Source: Romboutsia weinsteinii (GTDB taxonomy: Bacteria > Bacillota > Clostridia > Peptostreptococcales > Peptostreptococcaceae). From it: DNA of 64,000 nt. This document shows positions 8,471 through 18,093 of the stretch, piece after piece; positions within the stretch are counted from its first letter, which is position 1, and every line of letters begins with the position of its first letter. A model generated the notes under the pieces. That model had not been told where the DNA came from, did no database searches, and saw only the letters and a program-made list of their open reading frames with translations. The stretch is from NCBI RefSeq assembly GCF_002250835.2, contig NZ_NOJY02000003.1, forward strand, positions 112,908 to 176,907, written 5' to 3'. Position numbers and translations under genes: made by a program.

Positions 8471-9313
8471 TTATTGCTGACCAGACTCTGCCGCTATAGT
8501 TGAAGCTTCATCTAAAAATTCATCTATTTTCCCTGAATCTTTTAATTCTTTTATTTTTTTATTTAATAGATCCAAAAGTTCCTTATTATTATCAGTTTGC
8601 TTAATAGCTGCTGCCATACCTTCTTCTACACCTTCACCTATTGAAGTATTTGCTACTTTAATACCATCATAAACTTTAGTGTTTATCATAGACACTGCCT
8701 CATTAGTTACTATTGCATCGATATTTCCATTTTTTAATTCAAGCACTAAATCAGGTATACCAGCTAGAGATTTAAAGTTTTCAGCTTTTAAATCATCACG
8801 CACATACTCTTCTTGTATACTTCCCTTTTGAACCCCTATTCTTAGCTTTTTTAAATCTTCTTCAGATTTAATTTTATTTTCATCCCCACTTTTAACTATA
8901 ACTGCATTGTAACTTACATAATATAAGTCTGTGAAATCAACGCTCTTCTCTCTTTCTTCTGTTGGTGACATTCCAGCAAGTATAATATCTATCTTATCTG
9001 CACTTAATGCACCTACTAATCCATCAAAATCCATTTCTTTAAATTCAACTTCTACTCCAAGATCTTTTGCAAATTCATCAGCTATCATAGCATCTACACC
9101 TAAAACTTTTTCATCTCCATCTTTATGAAACTCAAACGGTGGAAACTCTGCACTAGTTCCCACTACTAATTTTCCACTATCTTTTATAGATTCCAGTAGA
9201 TTTGCTGATTCTGTTGAACCTCCATTACTTCCTCCTGATGTACTACATCCTACTAATGATATTGATAATGCTAATGCTGCCCCAAAACTTAATATTTTCT
9301 TTAATCCCTTCAT
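8471..9313 (-). CDS. Polar amino acid ABC transporter, substrate-binding lipoprotein
   Basis: 280 residues with a lipoprotein signal ending SLVGC (lipidated C23) followed by a Ser/Gly linker, then a two-lobed family 3 binding domain. The start of the domain, GKLVVGTSAEFPPFEF, and VLGVDAMIADEFAKDLG with LAGMSPTEEREKSVDF are typical. The substrate cannot be read from the sequence; the T-box leader is the best clue to it. AGGGGG precedes ATG 9313. Confidence 0.92.
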   Translation of the reverse strand: MKGLKKILSFGAALALSISLVGCSTSGGSNGGSTESANLLESIKDSGKLVVGTSAEFPPFEFHKDGDEKVLGVDAMIADEFAKDLGVEVEFKEMDFDGLVGALSADKIDIILAGMSPTEEREKSVDFTDLYYVSYNAVIVKSGDENKIKSEEDLKKLRIGVQKGSIQEEYVRDDLKAENFKSLAGIPDLVLELKNGNIDAIVTNEAVSMINTKVYDGIKVANTSIGEGVEEGMAAAIKQTDNNKELLDLLNKKIKELKDSGKIDEFLDEASTIAAESGQQ

Positions 9314-9361
9314 TCCTAATACCCCCTAAATTAATTATTATTAAATATAATTTCTTAAATT

Positions 9362-9432
9362 AAAAAAGTCCCTTGGCATAAATGCCAAGAGACGAATCAA
9401 ACGCGTTACCACTCTTGTTGATAAGCAAATAA
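9362..9432 (-). promoter_or_regulatory. Second, duplicated T-box antiterminator/terminator module
   Basis: A second copy of the T-box 3' end lies between the complete T-box and the binding-protein gene. T-box sequence AAGAGTGGTAACGCG is at 9402-9416, then the terminator GTCTCTTGGCA/TGCCAAGGGAC (9368-9393) and six T's. It matches the first copy closely, including the preceding CTTATCAA and the following ATTCGTCTCTT. There is no second Stem I in the roughly 30 nt between the copies. Confidence 0.8.
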
Positions 9433-9462
9433 ATCAAAAATCATGGTTTTAGTCGTATAAAT

Positions 9463-9712
9463 AAAAAAGTCCCTTAGTCTAAACGACTAAGAGACGAATT
9501 ATATCCGCGATACCACTCTTCTTGATAAGTAATTACTTATCCTCTCAAAACCTTAAGGCGGCCAACCAATTATCATACTAAATCTTCTGATAATCTTCTC
9601 CAAAGCTCTCTTCACACTAAAATCCAATGCTAGGCTTGCACCACCCCCTAGCTCGCTGTAAATTCATTTAGGCTACTTTCTTCTTCACTGAATTTATCTT
9701 TCTTAAATTGTT
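9463..9712 (-). promoter_or_regulatory. T-box riboswitch of the amino acid transporter operon
   Basis: Complete T-box leader. Stem I includes the AGCGAGC box and the GGTGGTGCAAGCC distal loop (about 9625-9655); the specifier region is GTGTGAAGAGAGCTTTGGAG (about 9595-9615). T-box AAGAGTGGTATCGCGG is at 9505-9520, and a terminator GTCTCTTAGTC/GACTAAGGGAC (9469-9495) is followed by six T's. The specifier is ambiguous by eye: GAG (Glu) or AGA (Arg) fit best in the loop, AGC (Ser) less well. The UGGU element should pair with a tRNA ending ACCA, which argues against a tRNA with discriminator G. Confidence 0.88.
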
Positions 9713-9718
9713 AATAAC

Positions 9719-9747
9719 ATTGTACTTCTGCTTTTTTGAATTGTCAA
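9719..9747 (-). promoter_or_regulatory. Promoter of the T-box operon
   Basis: TTGACA (9742-9747 on the minus strand), a 17-base spacer and TACAAT (9719-9724). It lies about ten bases upstream of the leader and directly behind the helicase stop codon. Confidence 0.85.
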
Positions 9748-9770
9748 CAATTTTTAGAATATTTTTTATA

Positions 9771-11873
9771 TTATAATTTACACATAATCTTTTTAGTTAA
9801 GCAAACTCTTGCGTTTAAGGTCTTATCTCCATCTTCAAATCTTATCTTCAAAGAATCTCCATCTTTTTGTATTATAGTTCCTTCTTTAAATCTCTTATGA
9901 TAAATTTTATCACCTATAGTTATACTGTCTATCTCATCTTTAGTCAGCACATTTATACCATTTATCATATTCTCTTTCTCTATCTTTTTTCTATATTCTT
10001 CTTTAGAAGTTTTTGCGTCATCTATAAATCTAGATTTTGTTGCTTTTTTCCCATACTTATTAAGCGGCGAACTTATATATAGACTTTCTTCAGCTCTAGT
10101 TATTGCCACATACATAAGTCTTCTTTCCTCTTCTATTTGTTCATTTTTTCTTTCTTCGTCGTCTATATCATATGATTTTTCATGAGGTATTGTTCCTTCA
10201 TTAGCGCCAATTATATAAACATTTTTAAACTCTAAACCTTTAGCACTATGCATAGTAGTAAAAATCACACCATCACTTTGCTTGTTATTTCTATTATCTA
10301 TTATCTCAGCCTTTACCCGTTCAATATGGTCTAGATACTCTTGAATCGTTTTAAAATTAGTAGAAGAACTTTCTATTTCATTTAAAATTTCAACTAATCC
10401 AGTTGCCTTCATTTTTCTATTTGAGCAATAGTCTAGTATATATCTATCATAATCCAAGCTACTTCTAATATAAGATATAGCATTTTTAGGTGTTAAAGTT
10501 TTTAAGTAACTTATATCTATTTCTAAATCATTTATTGTTTTTACTTGTTTAGGATGAAGATCACATTTATTTATTAATGCATCTATAAAATCTTTTTCTT
10601 CTTTCATTAGATTTATATTATCTTTTGATATATACCTAAACGGCTTATTTATAATTCTTACCCAATCTTTGTTTGACTTAGGATCTAGGGCTATTCTTAA
10701 ATATGCTAAAATATCCTGAGCTGCCCAATGGTCATATATTGTAATTATAGAATCCTTTACTACAAATGGTATTCTAAGATCCATAAATACATCTACCAGC
10801 GCTCTTGATTGTATATTAGTTCTGTAAATCACTGCAAAATCAGTATATTCAACATAGTCTTTTTTCATTTCTTCTAATATATCTTTTCCAACAAATAACG
10901 CTTCTTCCTCTGCATCATCAGGAGAAATATAACTTACCTTAGCTCCCTTACCTTGGCTACACTTTATAATCTTTTCATATCTATTATTATTTTTCTGTAT
11001 AAGGTTATTAGATACTTCTATAATTTCATTCTTAGATCTATAATTTATATCTAAGACAATTTTTTCAGCTCCATTAAAGTACTCCTCAAATTGAAGTAAA
11101 AAATCAGGTCTAGAGCCTCTAAATCCATAAATACTTTGGTCTTCATCTCCAACTACAAATATGTTATTCATTGGATTAGATATTAGTTTTAGTACCTCAA
11201 ATTGAACCTTATTTACATCTTGAAACTCGTCTACAAGAATATATTTATATACTCCTCTCACCATTTCTAATGCTCGTTTATTCTCTTTAAGTAGATGATA
11301 TGTCTTTATTAACATATCATCAAAATCTATCTTATTTAATTGAGATTTATGCTCTTCATATAAATTATATACCTTAGAAAACTCATCCGATGTTAAAATT
11401 TCTGATGTAAAATCAATCCTATCCATTAACTCATTTTTCACATATGAAATCTCATTGATTACTTGTCCTACTGTCTCATCATCATCTGCATTTTCAATAT
11501 TTAAGCTTTTTAAGATAGTTTTTATACACATTCTCTTCAACTTTTCTTCAAAAATACTGTCTAAACCGTAATTAGTAAAATGCCTTAAGATTCTAAAAAA
11601 CACAGAATGGAATGTTCCATATGTAACCTTTGTAAGTCTAAAGTCATTATTTAAGCTGATAGCTCTATTTCTCATCTCAAGAGATGAAGCCTTTGTAAAG
11701 CTTATTGCCAGTATATTTGTAGGTTTTATATTCTCATTTAGTACTAAGTTTGCTATTCTATAAGTTATAACTCTCGTCTTTCCAGATCCAGGTCCTGCAA
11801 GTACCATACATGGACCATCTATATGCTTAACAGCTTTTTGCTGATTATCATTTAAATTATCTATATTAATCAT
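9771..11873 (-). CDS. UvrD/PcrA-type superfamily 1 DNA helicase
   Basis: 700 residues with the full set of SF1A motifs: Q motif LNDNQQKAV, Walker A AGPGSGKTRVITYRI (27-33), motif II ILVDEFQDVN, motif III GDEDQSIYGFRGS, motif V TMHSAKGLEF and motif VI EERRLMYVAITRAEESLYIS. It unwinds DNA 3' to 5' in repair and in removing stalled proteins. At 700 residues it is a little shorter than PcrA (about 740). The last 55 residues form a small basic/acidic domain (YHKRFKEGTIIQKDG onward) like the C-terminal tudor-type domain of PcrA that contacts RNA polymerase. A second, canonical PcrA may exist elsewhere. Confidence 0.88.
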   Translation of the reverse strand: MINIDNLNDNQQKAVKHIDGPCMVLAGPGSGKTRVITYRIANLVLNENIKPTNILAISFTKASSLEMRNRAISLNNDFRLTKVTYGTFHSVFFRILRHFTNYGLDSIFEEKLKRMCIKTILKSLNIENADDDETVGQVINEISYVKNELMDRIDFTSEILTSDEFSKVYNLYEEHKSQLNKIDFDDMLIKTYHLLKENKRALEMVRGVYKYILVDEFQDVNKVQFEVLKLISNPMNNIFVVGDEDQSIYGFRGSRPDFLLQFEEYFNGAEKIVLDINYRSKNEIIEVSNNLIQKNNNRYEKIIKCSQGKGAKVSYISPDDAEEEALFVGKDILEEMKKDYVEYTDFAVIYRTNIQSRALVDVFMDLRIPFVVKDSIITIYDHWAAQDILAYLRIALDPKSNKDWVRIINKPFRYISKDNINLMKEEKDFIDALINKCDLHPKQVKTINDLEIDISYLKTLTPKNAISYIRSSLDYDRYILDYCSNRKMKATGLVEILNEIESSSTNFKTIQEYLDHIERVKAEIIDNRNNKQSDGVIFTTMHSAKGLEFKNVYIIGANEGTIPHEKSYDIDDEERKNEQIEEERRLMYVAITRAEESLYISSPLNKYGKKATKSRFIDDAKTSKEEYRKKIEKENMINGINVLTKDEIDSITIGDKIYHKRFKEGTIIQKDGDSLKIRFEDGDKTLNARVCLTKKIMCKL

Positions 11874-11995
11874 TTTTTACCACCTTGATGTATTATTTAA
11901 TTAAACTATAATTATATATAGGTTTAATTGTTGAATCCATATTATATTTTAGTACTAAACTATTATAATATATAATTCACGAAAGGAGAAATTTT

Positions 11996-12910
11996 ATGGA
12001 AATTATTACGGATGTTCTAGATGATGTTTTTGATATTCCTCCTGACTGTTTTGTTTTTGATATCGAAACTACAGGGCTTAGTCATAAATTTTGCAAAGTT
12101 ATCTTAATTGGTATCCTATATAACAATAATAATAAGACTGTACTTAAGCAGTTTTTTGCAAACACTGAAGCTGATGAATATGATTTATTATTAGCCTTTA
12201 AAGATGAAATTAATAATTTTAAAAATCATATAACCTTTAATGGTGTTGCCTTCGATATTCCTTTTTTAAATGCTAGATTTAAAAAATATGATATTGATTT
12301 TTCTTTAAATAAATCTGATGATATTGATATTCTAAGAGTTATAAAGCCTTATAAAGAAAAACTCTCACTATCTGATTGTAAACTAAAAACTCTAGAAAAA
12401 TACATAGGAATACATAGAGAAGATACTATATCTGGAAAAGAAAGTGTTGAAATATATAAGGAGTTTGCTTCAACTGGTTGCAGTGATCTAAAATCTAAGA
12501 TACTGCTTCATAACTATGAAGACATTTATTATTTAGCTAGACTATCTAAGATTAAGGACGCACTTATTCATAAATTAGATTCTATATCTATTTGCAATAA
12601 TAGTGTGGATATTACTATACTTCCTTTGTCCTATAAGCTGAGCAACTTAAAATTAACTATGAAGTATAATATTTTCTTAGGAGATTTGCCTTATATAAGC
12701 ATCTATAAAGATGACTACTTCGTATACTCTGATGATAATTTTTTATATTTAGATTTGGCTATAAGTAAGGGAATTGATTCAGATAATAATTCGATTTGGT
12801 TTTATAATATGTCTACCATAATTCCTCTGAAGTTTAATGAATCATGTTTAGAAGATAATATATATTCACTTTCTAATTTTTTAATAAAAAAAGAATTACA
12901 CAACCTGTAA
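11996..12910 (+). CDS. YprB-like RNase H-fold 3'-5' exonuclease
   Basis: 304 residues. The DEDD nuclease motifs are visible: FDIETTG (D22, E24), HITFNGVAFDIPFLNARF, and HNYEDIYYLARL near residues 175-187. This matches the YprB subfamily, though Bacillus YprB has an extra C-terminal region. The last 100 residues are poorly conserved beta-rich sequence. It is divergent from the helicase, with a 122-base shared promoter region, which suggests a DNA-repair context. AAAGGAGA lies seven bases upstream of ATG 11996. Confidence 0.75.
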   Translation: MEIITDVLDDVFDIPPDCFVFDIETTGLSHKFCKVILIGILYNNNNKTVLKQFFANTEADEYDLLLAFKDEINNFKNHITFNGVAFDIPFLNARFKKYDIDFSLNKSDDIDILRVIKPYKEKLSLSDCKLKTLEKYIGIHREDTISGKESVEIYKEFASTGCSDLKSKILLHNYEDIYYLARLSKIKDALIHKLDSISICNNSVDITILPLSYKLSNLKLTMKYNIFLGDLPYISIYKDDYFVYSDDNFLYLDLAISKGIDSDNNSIWFYNMSTIIPLKFNESCLEDNIYSLSNFLIKKELHNL

Positions 12911-12962
12911 GATGATAACTATTTTAAATTATAATTAAATAGCAAATAATATATTATATATA

Positions 12963-13001
12963 AAAATTAGCGATATCATACAAAGTAATATCGCTAATTT
13001 T
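12963..13001. terminator. Bidirectional intrinsic terminator
   Basis: AAAATTAGCGATAT (12963-12976) pairs perfectly with ATATCGCTAATTTT (12988-13001). It sits between the convergent exonuclease and ClC genes. Confidence 0.85.
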
Positions 13002-13047
13002 ATTTTAAATATTTATTATATTTATTTCTATATAATTGATGTCTTTT

Positions 13048-14610
13048 TTAACTACTTGAAATAGATAATGCTGTATCTAGCACTTCTGCTGATTCACTTT
13101 GATCTGCAATAATTGTTATATAATCACCTGACATTATTTTTGTGTTACCCTTAGCAATTATCTCCTGATCCCCTCTTATTATAGATACAACTAAACTATT
13201 TTTAGGCCATTGTATCTCTTTTATTAATTTTCCATCTATCTCGCTGTCCATATGAACAGCTATTTCTAATAAAGTTTTCTTATTATGATTGCCTTGATAT
13301 TTACTAGATCCATTATCTAATAATCTCTCTAATAAACTTTCGTAAATAGGACTTCCATTTAGTATATCAGACATTAGCTGAGCTACTACAACCACTATAG
13401 CTAGTGATAGCATGTGATCTAGTGACCCTGTCATTTCTGATATTAATATAACTGCCGTTATAGGTGCCTTAACGATAGCAGCAAAGTGTCCTGCCATAGC
13501 AAGTACTACAAAGTTCATTATATATATTGGTGGTATCGATAAATAATTTATACAAATAAGTCCTACTACATTTCCAACTAAAGCACCTAATACAAGTAAT
13601 GGGAAGAATATCCCTCCTGGTACAGATGAACCAAAACTGACAAATGTAAATAAAAACTTCACTACTATAAATGTCATTAAAACGACAAGCGTATAGTTAC
13701 CATCTTGCAAACTAATAATAAGGTCATGACCTCCACCTAATAGTATTGGACATATTAACCCTACTACTCCTGCTAATATAAAAGGAATTATTATCTTAGT
13801 TTCTATTTTTAGCTTACTATCCTTAAATAACTTCTGAGTTTTTAGTATACCTTTGTTGAATATTACTCCACTCACCCCTATTATTGCCCCTAGTATAATA
13901 AGCGCCCAATAGTATTTAAGTGGCAATGCCTCTAATTTTGAAAAGTGTAAGGATGGAATCATTCCAAAAAATTGCTTTGATACAAAATCTGCAGTTAATG
14001 AAGCTATCATTGCAGATAGTAATATTAATGGCGAGAAATTTTTATGCGCTTCTTCTAAAGCAAACATAACTCCTGATAATGGAGCATTGAATGCAGCGGA
14101 TAATCCAGCGCTTGCCCCACTTGTAATTAAATATTTTTCTTCATTATCTAGCTTTTTAAAACCCTTTGCTATACCTTCACCAGCACTAGCTCCCATTTGT
14201 ACTGAAGGACCTTCTCTTCCTACTGACAGACCTGCACCTAAACAAATCAGTCCACCTATAAACTTATAAAATAATACCCTAAACCAATTCATCTCTAGGT
14301 GTTTGGATAATATTCCCTCTACCTGAGGTATTCCACTACCACTTATCATAGGTTCTCTCTTTACCATCTTAGATACGATATACCCTAATACAATAAGTGT
14401 TATAAAAATGATAGGAATCATATATAAATTACTACGTCCCTGTGAATATAAATGTTCAAATACTTTAGTTAAGTTTCCTAATAAAATCCTATGAATAACA
14501 ATTATAATTCCTACTACTAGACCAACTATTAAAGAATCTAATACCAACCTATATTTTAGGTTTTGGACTCTTTTAATAATATTAAATACTCTGTCTCTAC
14601 TGTTTTTCAT
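13048..14610 (-). CDS. ClC family chloride channel/antiporter with TrkA-C domain
   Basis: 520 residues: a ClC core of about ten or more hydrophobic helices with the selectivity motifs GSGIPQVEG, GREGPSVQMGASAGEG (gating glutamate in GREGP) and PGGIFFPLLVLGALVGN. A cytosolic TrkA-C (RCK-C) domain (about 440-520) may bind a ligand. The GREGP glutamate is present, so proton-coupled antiport is possible. Role: chloride or other halide transport, acid tolerance. AAGGAGGAAAGCA precedes ATG 14610. Nothing suggests that it is linked to the fluoride channel at the left. Confidence 0.9.
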   Translation of the reverse strand: MKNSRDRVFNIIKRVQNLKYRLVLDSLIVGLVVGIIIVIHRILLGNLTKVFEHLYSQGRSNLYMIPIIFITLIVLGYIVSKMVKREPMISGSGIPQVEGILSKHLEMNWFRVLFYKFIGGLICLGAGLSVGREGPSVQMGASAGEGIAKGFKKLDNEEKYLITSGASAGLSAAFNAPLSGVMFALEEAHKNFSPLILLSAMIASLTADFVSKQFFGMIPSLHFSKLEALPLKYYWALIILGAIIGVSGVIFNKGILKTQKLFKDSKLKIETKIIIPFILAGVVGLICPILLGGGHDLIISLQDGNYTLVVLMTFIVVKFLFTFVSFGSSVPGGIFFPLLVLGALVGNVVGLICINYLSIPPIYIMNFVVLAMAGHFAAIVKAPITAVILISEMTGSLDHMLSLAIVVVVAQLMSDILNGSPIYESLLERLLDNGSSKYQGNHNKKTLLEIAVHMDSEIDGKLIKEIQWPKNSLVVSIIRGDQEIIAKGNTKIMSGDYITIIADQSESAEVLDTALSISSS

Positions 14611-14746
14611 TGCTTTCCTCCTTGTTCTATAACTATTTTATTGTAGCTAAAAAAGTTATAAATCACAAGTAATACATTTATTAACACGCCTAGTAATATA
14701 ACCCATATATAAACTATATCAATAGAATTTAATATTTTACATAAAA

Positions 14747-14775
14747 AAATGAACTCTATAAATTAGAGTTCATTT
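14747..14775 (-). terminator. Intrinsic terminator of tRNA-Ser
   Basis: AAATGAACTCTA (14747-14758) pairs with TAGAGTTCATTT (14764-14775), followed on the minus strand by a T run. It begins four bases past the CCA end of the tRNA. Confidence 0.85.
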
Positions 14776-14778
14776 GAT

Positions 14779-14871
14779 TGGCGGAGAAGGAGGGATTCGA
14801 ACCCTCGCACCGGTTTAATCCAGCCTAATCCCTTAGCAGGGGATCCTCTTGAGCCGCTTGAGTACTTCTCC
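14779..14871 (-). tRNA. tRNA-Ser (anticodon GCU)
   Basis: 93 nt including an encoded CCA. The acceptor stem GGAGAAG pairs with CTTCTCC, followed by discriminator G. The anticodon stem-loop CCCTGCTAAGGG gives anticodon GCT, reading AGC/AGU. A long variable arm, as expected for serine, and the TTCGAATC T-loop are present. It is flanked by its own promoter and terminator and is a single-gene unit. Confidence 0.96.
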
Positions 14872-14889
14872 ATATTTGGTTATATCCAA

Positions 14890-14918
14890 ATTATATATTA
14901 ATTTTTTAACTAAGTCAA
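14890..14918 (-). promoter_or_regulatory. Promoter of tRNA-Ser
   Basis: TTGACT (14913-14918 on the minus strand), a 17-base spacer and TATAAT (14890-14895), ending 18 bases before the mature 5' end. Confidence 0.85.
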
Positions 14919-14939
14919 TACTATTTCTTATTTTATTTT

Positions 14940-14982
14940 AAAAACCACTTTAAAATATAAAATTTATTTTAAGGTGGTTTTT
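14940..14982 (-). terminator. Intrinsic terminator of the PHP gene
   Basis: A hairpin of AAAAACCACTTTAAAATA with TATTTTAAGGTGGTTTTT (one G-T pair), 15 bases past the stop at 14997. It separates this gene from the tRNA. Confidence 0.85.
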
Positions 14983-14996
14983 AATAATTCATCTTT

Positions 14997-15803
14997 CTAT
15001 TTTAATGATTTATTTTCTATGCCTGATATAGATTTATAGCATTTTATATCTTTGGCCTGATGTGAATCTGACCCTAATACCATAGGTATTTCATATTTTT
15101 CTATTAAGTCCAGTAATTCTCCACTTATATAAGCTTCCTTACACTCTTCTTTTCTATATCCAGCTATATTATAATCAACCTCATATCCATTTTCCTTAAT
15201 AGACTTTACAATTTCTTCTAGCAGTAAATTATTAGAGTAATCATAAGGAAAAACTTGATTAAACTTCCTAACTATATTCAAATGTCCTATTCTTTTTGGC
15301 TTATACTCTCCTAAATCAGAATCTATCGCATTTTTTATAGTTTGATAATACTTCGTGTAGACATTTCCTACTCCATTTAAAATACTTATTAATTTTCCAA
15401 ATTCCTCTACACTATAGTCAATTAGGCAGTACTTCCCTCCTACATTAATCATATGAACTGAAATAATACTATCATCTAAATCCGGTCCATATTTATCTAA
15501 TATATATTTTATCTCTTCTTCATATCCTTCTAGATAATCTACTTCTACACCTGCATTTATTTTTATCTTATCTCTATATCGTTCCTTGAGTTTTTTTACT
15601 GTATCTATATAGCACTCTATACTTTCTATTTTCATAGCACTATCCTTTTCATGAGATGGATCTACAAATCCATTAGGAAGTGGTAGATGTTCTGTAAATG
15701 TAATCTCAGTTAATCCTACCTCTATTGCATTTTTTATGTAGTCTTCAAAATCGTCATTACTGCCATGAGGGCAATAAGGTGAATGTACGTGCCCATCTTT
15801 CAT
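14997..15803 (-). CDS. PHP-type phosphatase, histidinol-phosphatase HisJ family
   Basis: 268 residues with PHP metal-binding signatures: DGHVHSPYCPHG at the N-terminus (H5, H7, H13), FTEHLP (about 37-42), GVEVDYLEGYE, ISVHMI, RIGHLNIV and the C-terminal GSDSHQ. In the HisJ family this trinuclear metal site removes phosphate from histidinol phosphate. No other histidine biosynthesis genes lie nearby, so the physiological substrate is not certain. Confidence 0.8.
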   Translation of the reverse strand: MKDGHVHSPYCPHGSNDDFEDYIKNAIEVGLTEITFTEHLPLPNGFVDPSHEKDSAMKIESIECYIDTVKKLKERYRDKIKINAGVEVDYLEGYEEEIKYILDKYGPDLDDSIISVHMINVGGKYCLIDYSVEEFGKLISILNGVGNVYTKYYQTIKNAIDSDLGEYKPKRIGHLNIVRKFNQVFPYDYSNNLLLEEIVKSIKENGYEVDYNIAGYRKEECKEAYISGELLDLIEKYEIPMVLGSDSHQAKDIKCYKSISGIENKSLK

Positions 15804-15857
15804 GATACTACCTCCCCATTAATACAATATTTTTAAATTTACAATTATAAATAAGCC

Positions 15858-17276
15858 TTATATATCTTTTAAATCAATTACAGGTATAGTAACAATAAAC
15901 TCAGTACCTTCCCCTACTTTACTAGTTACTTCTATACTTCCTCTATGCAAATTAACTATCGATTTACTAATGGTAAGACCTACTCCTATGCCACCAGTCT
16001 TTTTACTTCTTGATTCATCTACTCTGTAAAATCTTTCAAATATATATTTTAAACTTTCATCTGGTATGCCTACTCCATTATCTTCAACATGTATCTTAAT
16101 TGCATCATCTTTCTTATAACTTCTCAAATATATATATCCACCCTCATTAGTATACCTTATTGCATTAGATAATAAGTTCACTACAAGCTGAGATATTTTT
16201 TCTTTATCTAGGTTAGATTCTATTTCTTCTAAGCTAGATTTTATTTCTATATTTTTCTCTAAAGCTTTACCTTGGTTATTATAAATAATATTTTGTATAA
16301 GCTGTCCTAAATTTACCTGTGTTAAGTTCAATTTACTCTCATCACTATCGAACTTAGCCAAATCTTTCAGTTGATTTACCAAGCTAGTAAGCCTTATTAC
16401 CTCTTCATTTATACTAGACAATCTATCATTAGTAGGTTCCCATATTCCATCTAGTATCGCCTCTAGATGTGTTTGAATACTTGTAAGAGGTGTCCTCAGT
16501 TCATGTGAAACATCTGTTGTAAGCCTTTTTCTTAGCTTTTCCTGTTCTTCTAACTTAGATTCCAAATCGTTGATAGAATTTATTAATGTGTCTATTTCTT
16601 TTATATTACTATTATATTCGATCTTATTTGTATATCCTCCTTCACCAATCAACTTAGTCATTTCAGATACCTTTTCAATTGGTTTTGATATGTTGTTGGA
16701 TATTAATATTGCTATTATTATAGTAATCACTATTGTGATTATAGCTATTATAACTATAAGTTTATTTATATGATTTAAGAAATCAACTTCCTCATCCATA
16801 TAATAAAATGCTCCATACGACCCTACATTTACATAGCCTATATAATCTCCATATTCATTGGTTAGATTGTATTTTTCTACTGAATACTCTCCATCCCATT
16901 TCGGATTCATATTCTTCATATTATTTTTTATGCCATCCATAGTCTGATGACACATCTTATTATCATATTCACGAGCTCCCCATACTAAGTTCTCTTTATT
17001 ATCGTATAGCTCTATTATTCTCCCTTTATCTATAGATACTTTTCCTATTTCTTTTATGTTATATATATTCCACTGATTATTTTTATACTCTTCTTCTAAT
17101 GATGTTATCAAGCTATTAATTTCTTTTCTATTGTTCTTAGTTATATAATCTGCGAATGTATTTTCAAGTACTATATTTATAGTTACACCTATACTTACTA
17201 CTACAAGCAATATTACTGATACCAATGATATTATTAATTTATTATTTAAAGTTTTTTTCTTATTTTTGTAATCCAA
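15858..17276 (-). CDS. Two-component sensor histidine kinase
   Basis: 472 residues: TM1 (about 14-36), an extracellular sensor region (about 37-170), TM2 (about 172-193), HAMP (about 194-245), HisKA with DVSHELRTPLTS (phosphorylated H258), and HATPase with the N box LVVNLLSNAIRYT, DNGVGIP and GGIGVGLTIS. The start is TTG 17276, which overlaps the response regulator stop by 17 bases and has GGAGTAGG about 11 bases upstream; the exact start is less certain. The signal is unknown. It phosphorylates the regulator encoded just upstream. Confidence 0.9.
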   Translation of the reverse strand: MDYKNKKKTLNNKLIISLVSVILLVVVSIGVTINIVLENTFADYITKNNRKEINSLITSLEEEYKNNQWNIYNIKEIGKVSIDKGRIIELYDNKENLVWGAREYDNKMCHQTMDGIKNNMKNMNPKWDGEYSVEKYNLTNEYGDYIGYVNVGSYGAFYYMDEEVDFLNHINKLIVIIAIITIVITIIIAILISNNISKPIEKVSEMTKLIGEGGYTNKIEYNSNIKEIDTLINSINDLESKLEEQEKLRKRLTTDVSHELRTPLTSIQTHLEAILDGIWEPTNDRLSSINEEVIRLTSLVNQLKDLAKFDSDESKLNLTQVNLGQLIQNIIYNNQGKALEKNIEIKSSLEEIESNLDKEKISQLVVNLLSNAIRYTNEGGYIYLRSYKKDDAIKIHVEDNGVGIPDESLKYIFERFYRVDESRSKKTGGIGVGLTISKSIVNLHRGSIEVTSKVGEGTEFIVTIPVIDLKDI

Positions 17277-17943
17277 ACTTATAACCTACTCCATATACAG
17301 TCTGAATAATTTCCGGCTTTCTTGTATCAATTTCTATTTTTTGTCGTAAGTTTTTTATATGGGCATCAATAATTCTATCTATCTTTTCATAAAAATCTTC
17401 TACTGATATTTCAAGTAGTTCTTCTCTTGTAAAAAGTTTTTTTGGATTTGTTGCTAGAGTTAAAAGTATTTTATACTCTGTATTTGTAAGTGTTACATAT
17501 TTATCTCTAACTTTAACTTCATGAGACAATGTATTTATTTCAAGTTCATCATAAAATCTAAGTATGTCCTTACTATCTTCTACTTCTAACTTTCTAAAAA
17601 CTGCCTTTACTCTTAGTACTAATTCCTTTACATTAAAAGGTTTACATACATAGTCGTCACAACCTAAATTAAATCCATCTATCTTATCTTCATCATCAAT
17701 CTTTGCAGTTAGCATTATTATATGAACCATAGATTTTTTTCTTATTATTTTACATATCTCTTCTCCGCTTATATCTGGTAACATCCTATCTAATACTATT
17801 AAGTCAAATTCACTTTCATTAAAATAATTTATAGCTTCATTACCAGTATTAGCTATTTTACAGTTATAACCTTCTTTTTCTAAATATGCTTTAATAACAT
17901 CCGTTATTTTTTCTTCATCATCTACTATTAATATATTAAACAT
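17260..17943 (-). CDS. OmpR-family response regulator
   Basis: 227 residues: a receiver domain with DDEE at 8-11, phosphoacceptor D52 in IVLDRMLPD and K at VCKPF, then a winged-helix DNA-binding domain (about 128-225) with LTNTEYKILLTL and TVYGVGYKF. AAAGGAGAA precedes ATG 17943. It is transcribed away from the copper-type gene at 18094 and shares a 150-base intergenic region with it, so the HMA-SafE gene is a candidate target. Confidence 0.92.
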   Translation of the reverse strand: MFNILIVDDEEKITDVIKAYLEKEGYNCKIANTGNEAINYFNESEFDLIVLDRMLPDISGEEICKIIRKKSMVHIIMLTAKIDDEDKIDGFNLGCDDYVCKPFNVKELVLRVKAVFRKLEVEDSKDILRFYDELEINTLSHEVKVRDKYVTLTNTEYKILLTLATNPKKLFTREELLEISVEDFYEKIDRIIDAHIKNLRQKIEIDTRKPEIIQTVYGVGYKFGLQK

Positions 17944-18093
17944 AATAATTTCTCCTTTATGTTAATTTTCTTCATGTATATAGAAAAAGTATATCAAACA
18001 ATTGTATATTTTTTATGAATTATTTTTGCCTTCATTATTTTTTCATAATTTTAAATTATAATCTTTATATTATTTAATTAATGAGGTGATGTA

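Noticed and set aside
14607..14746. Minus-strand frame with a hydrophobic segment (YIWVILLGVLINVLLVIYNFF) whose TGA overlaps the ClC start
   Set aside because: No ATG, GTG or TTG with an RBS gives a sensible start; the frame is bounded by the tRNA terminator and contains the ClC gene's own RBS.
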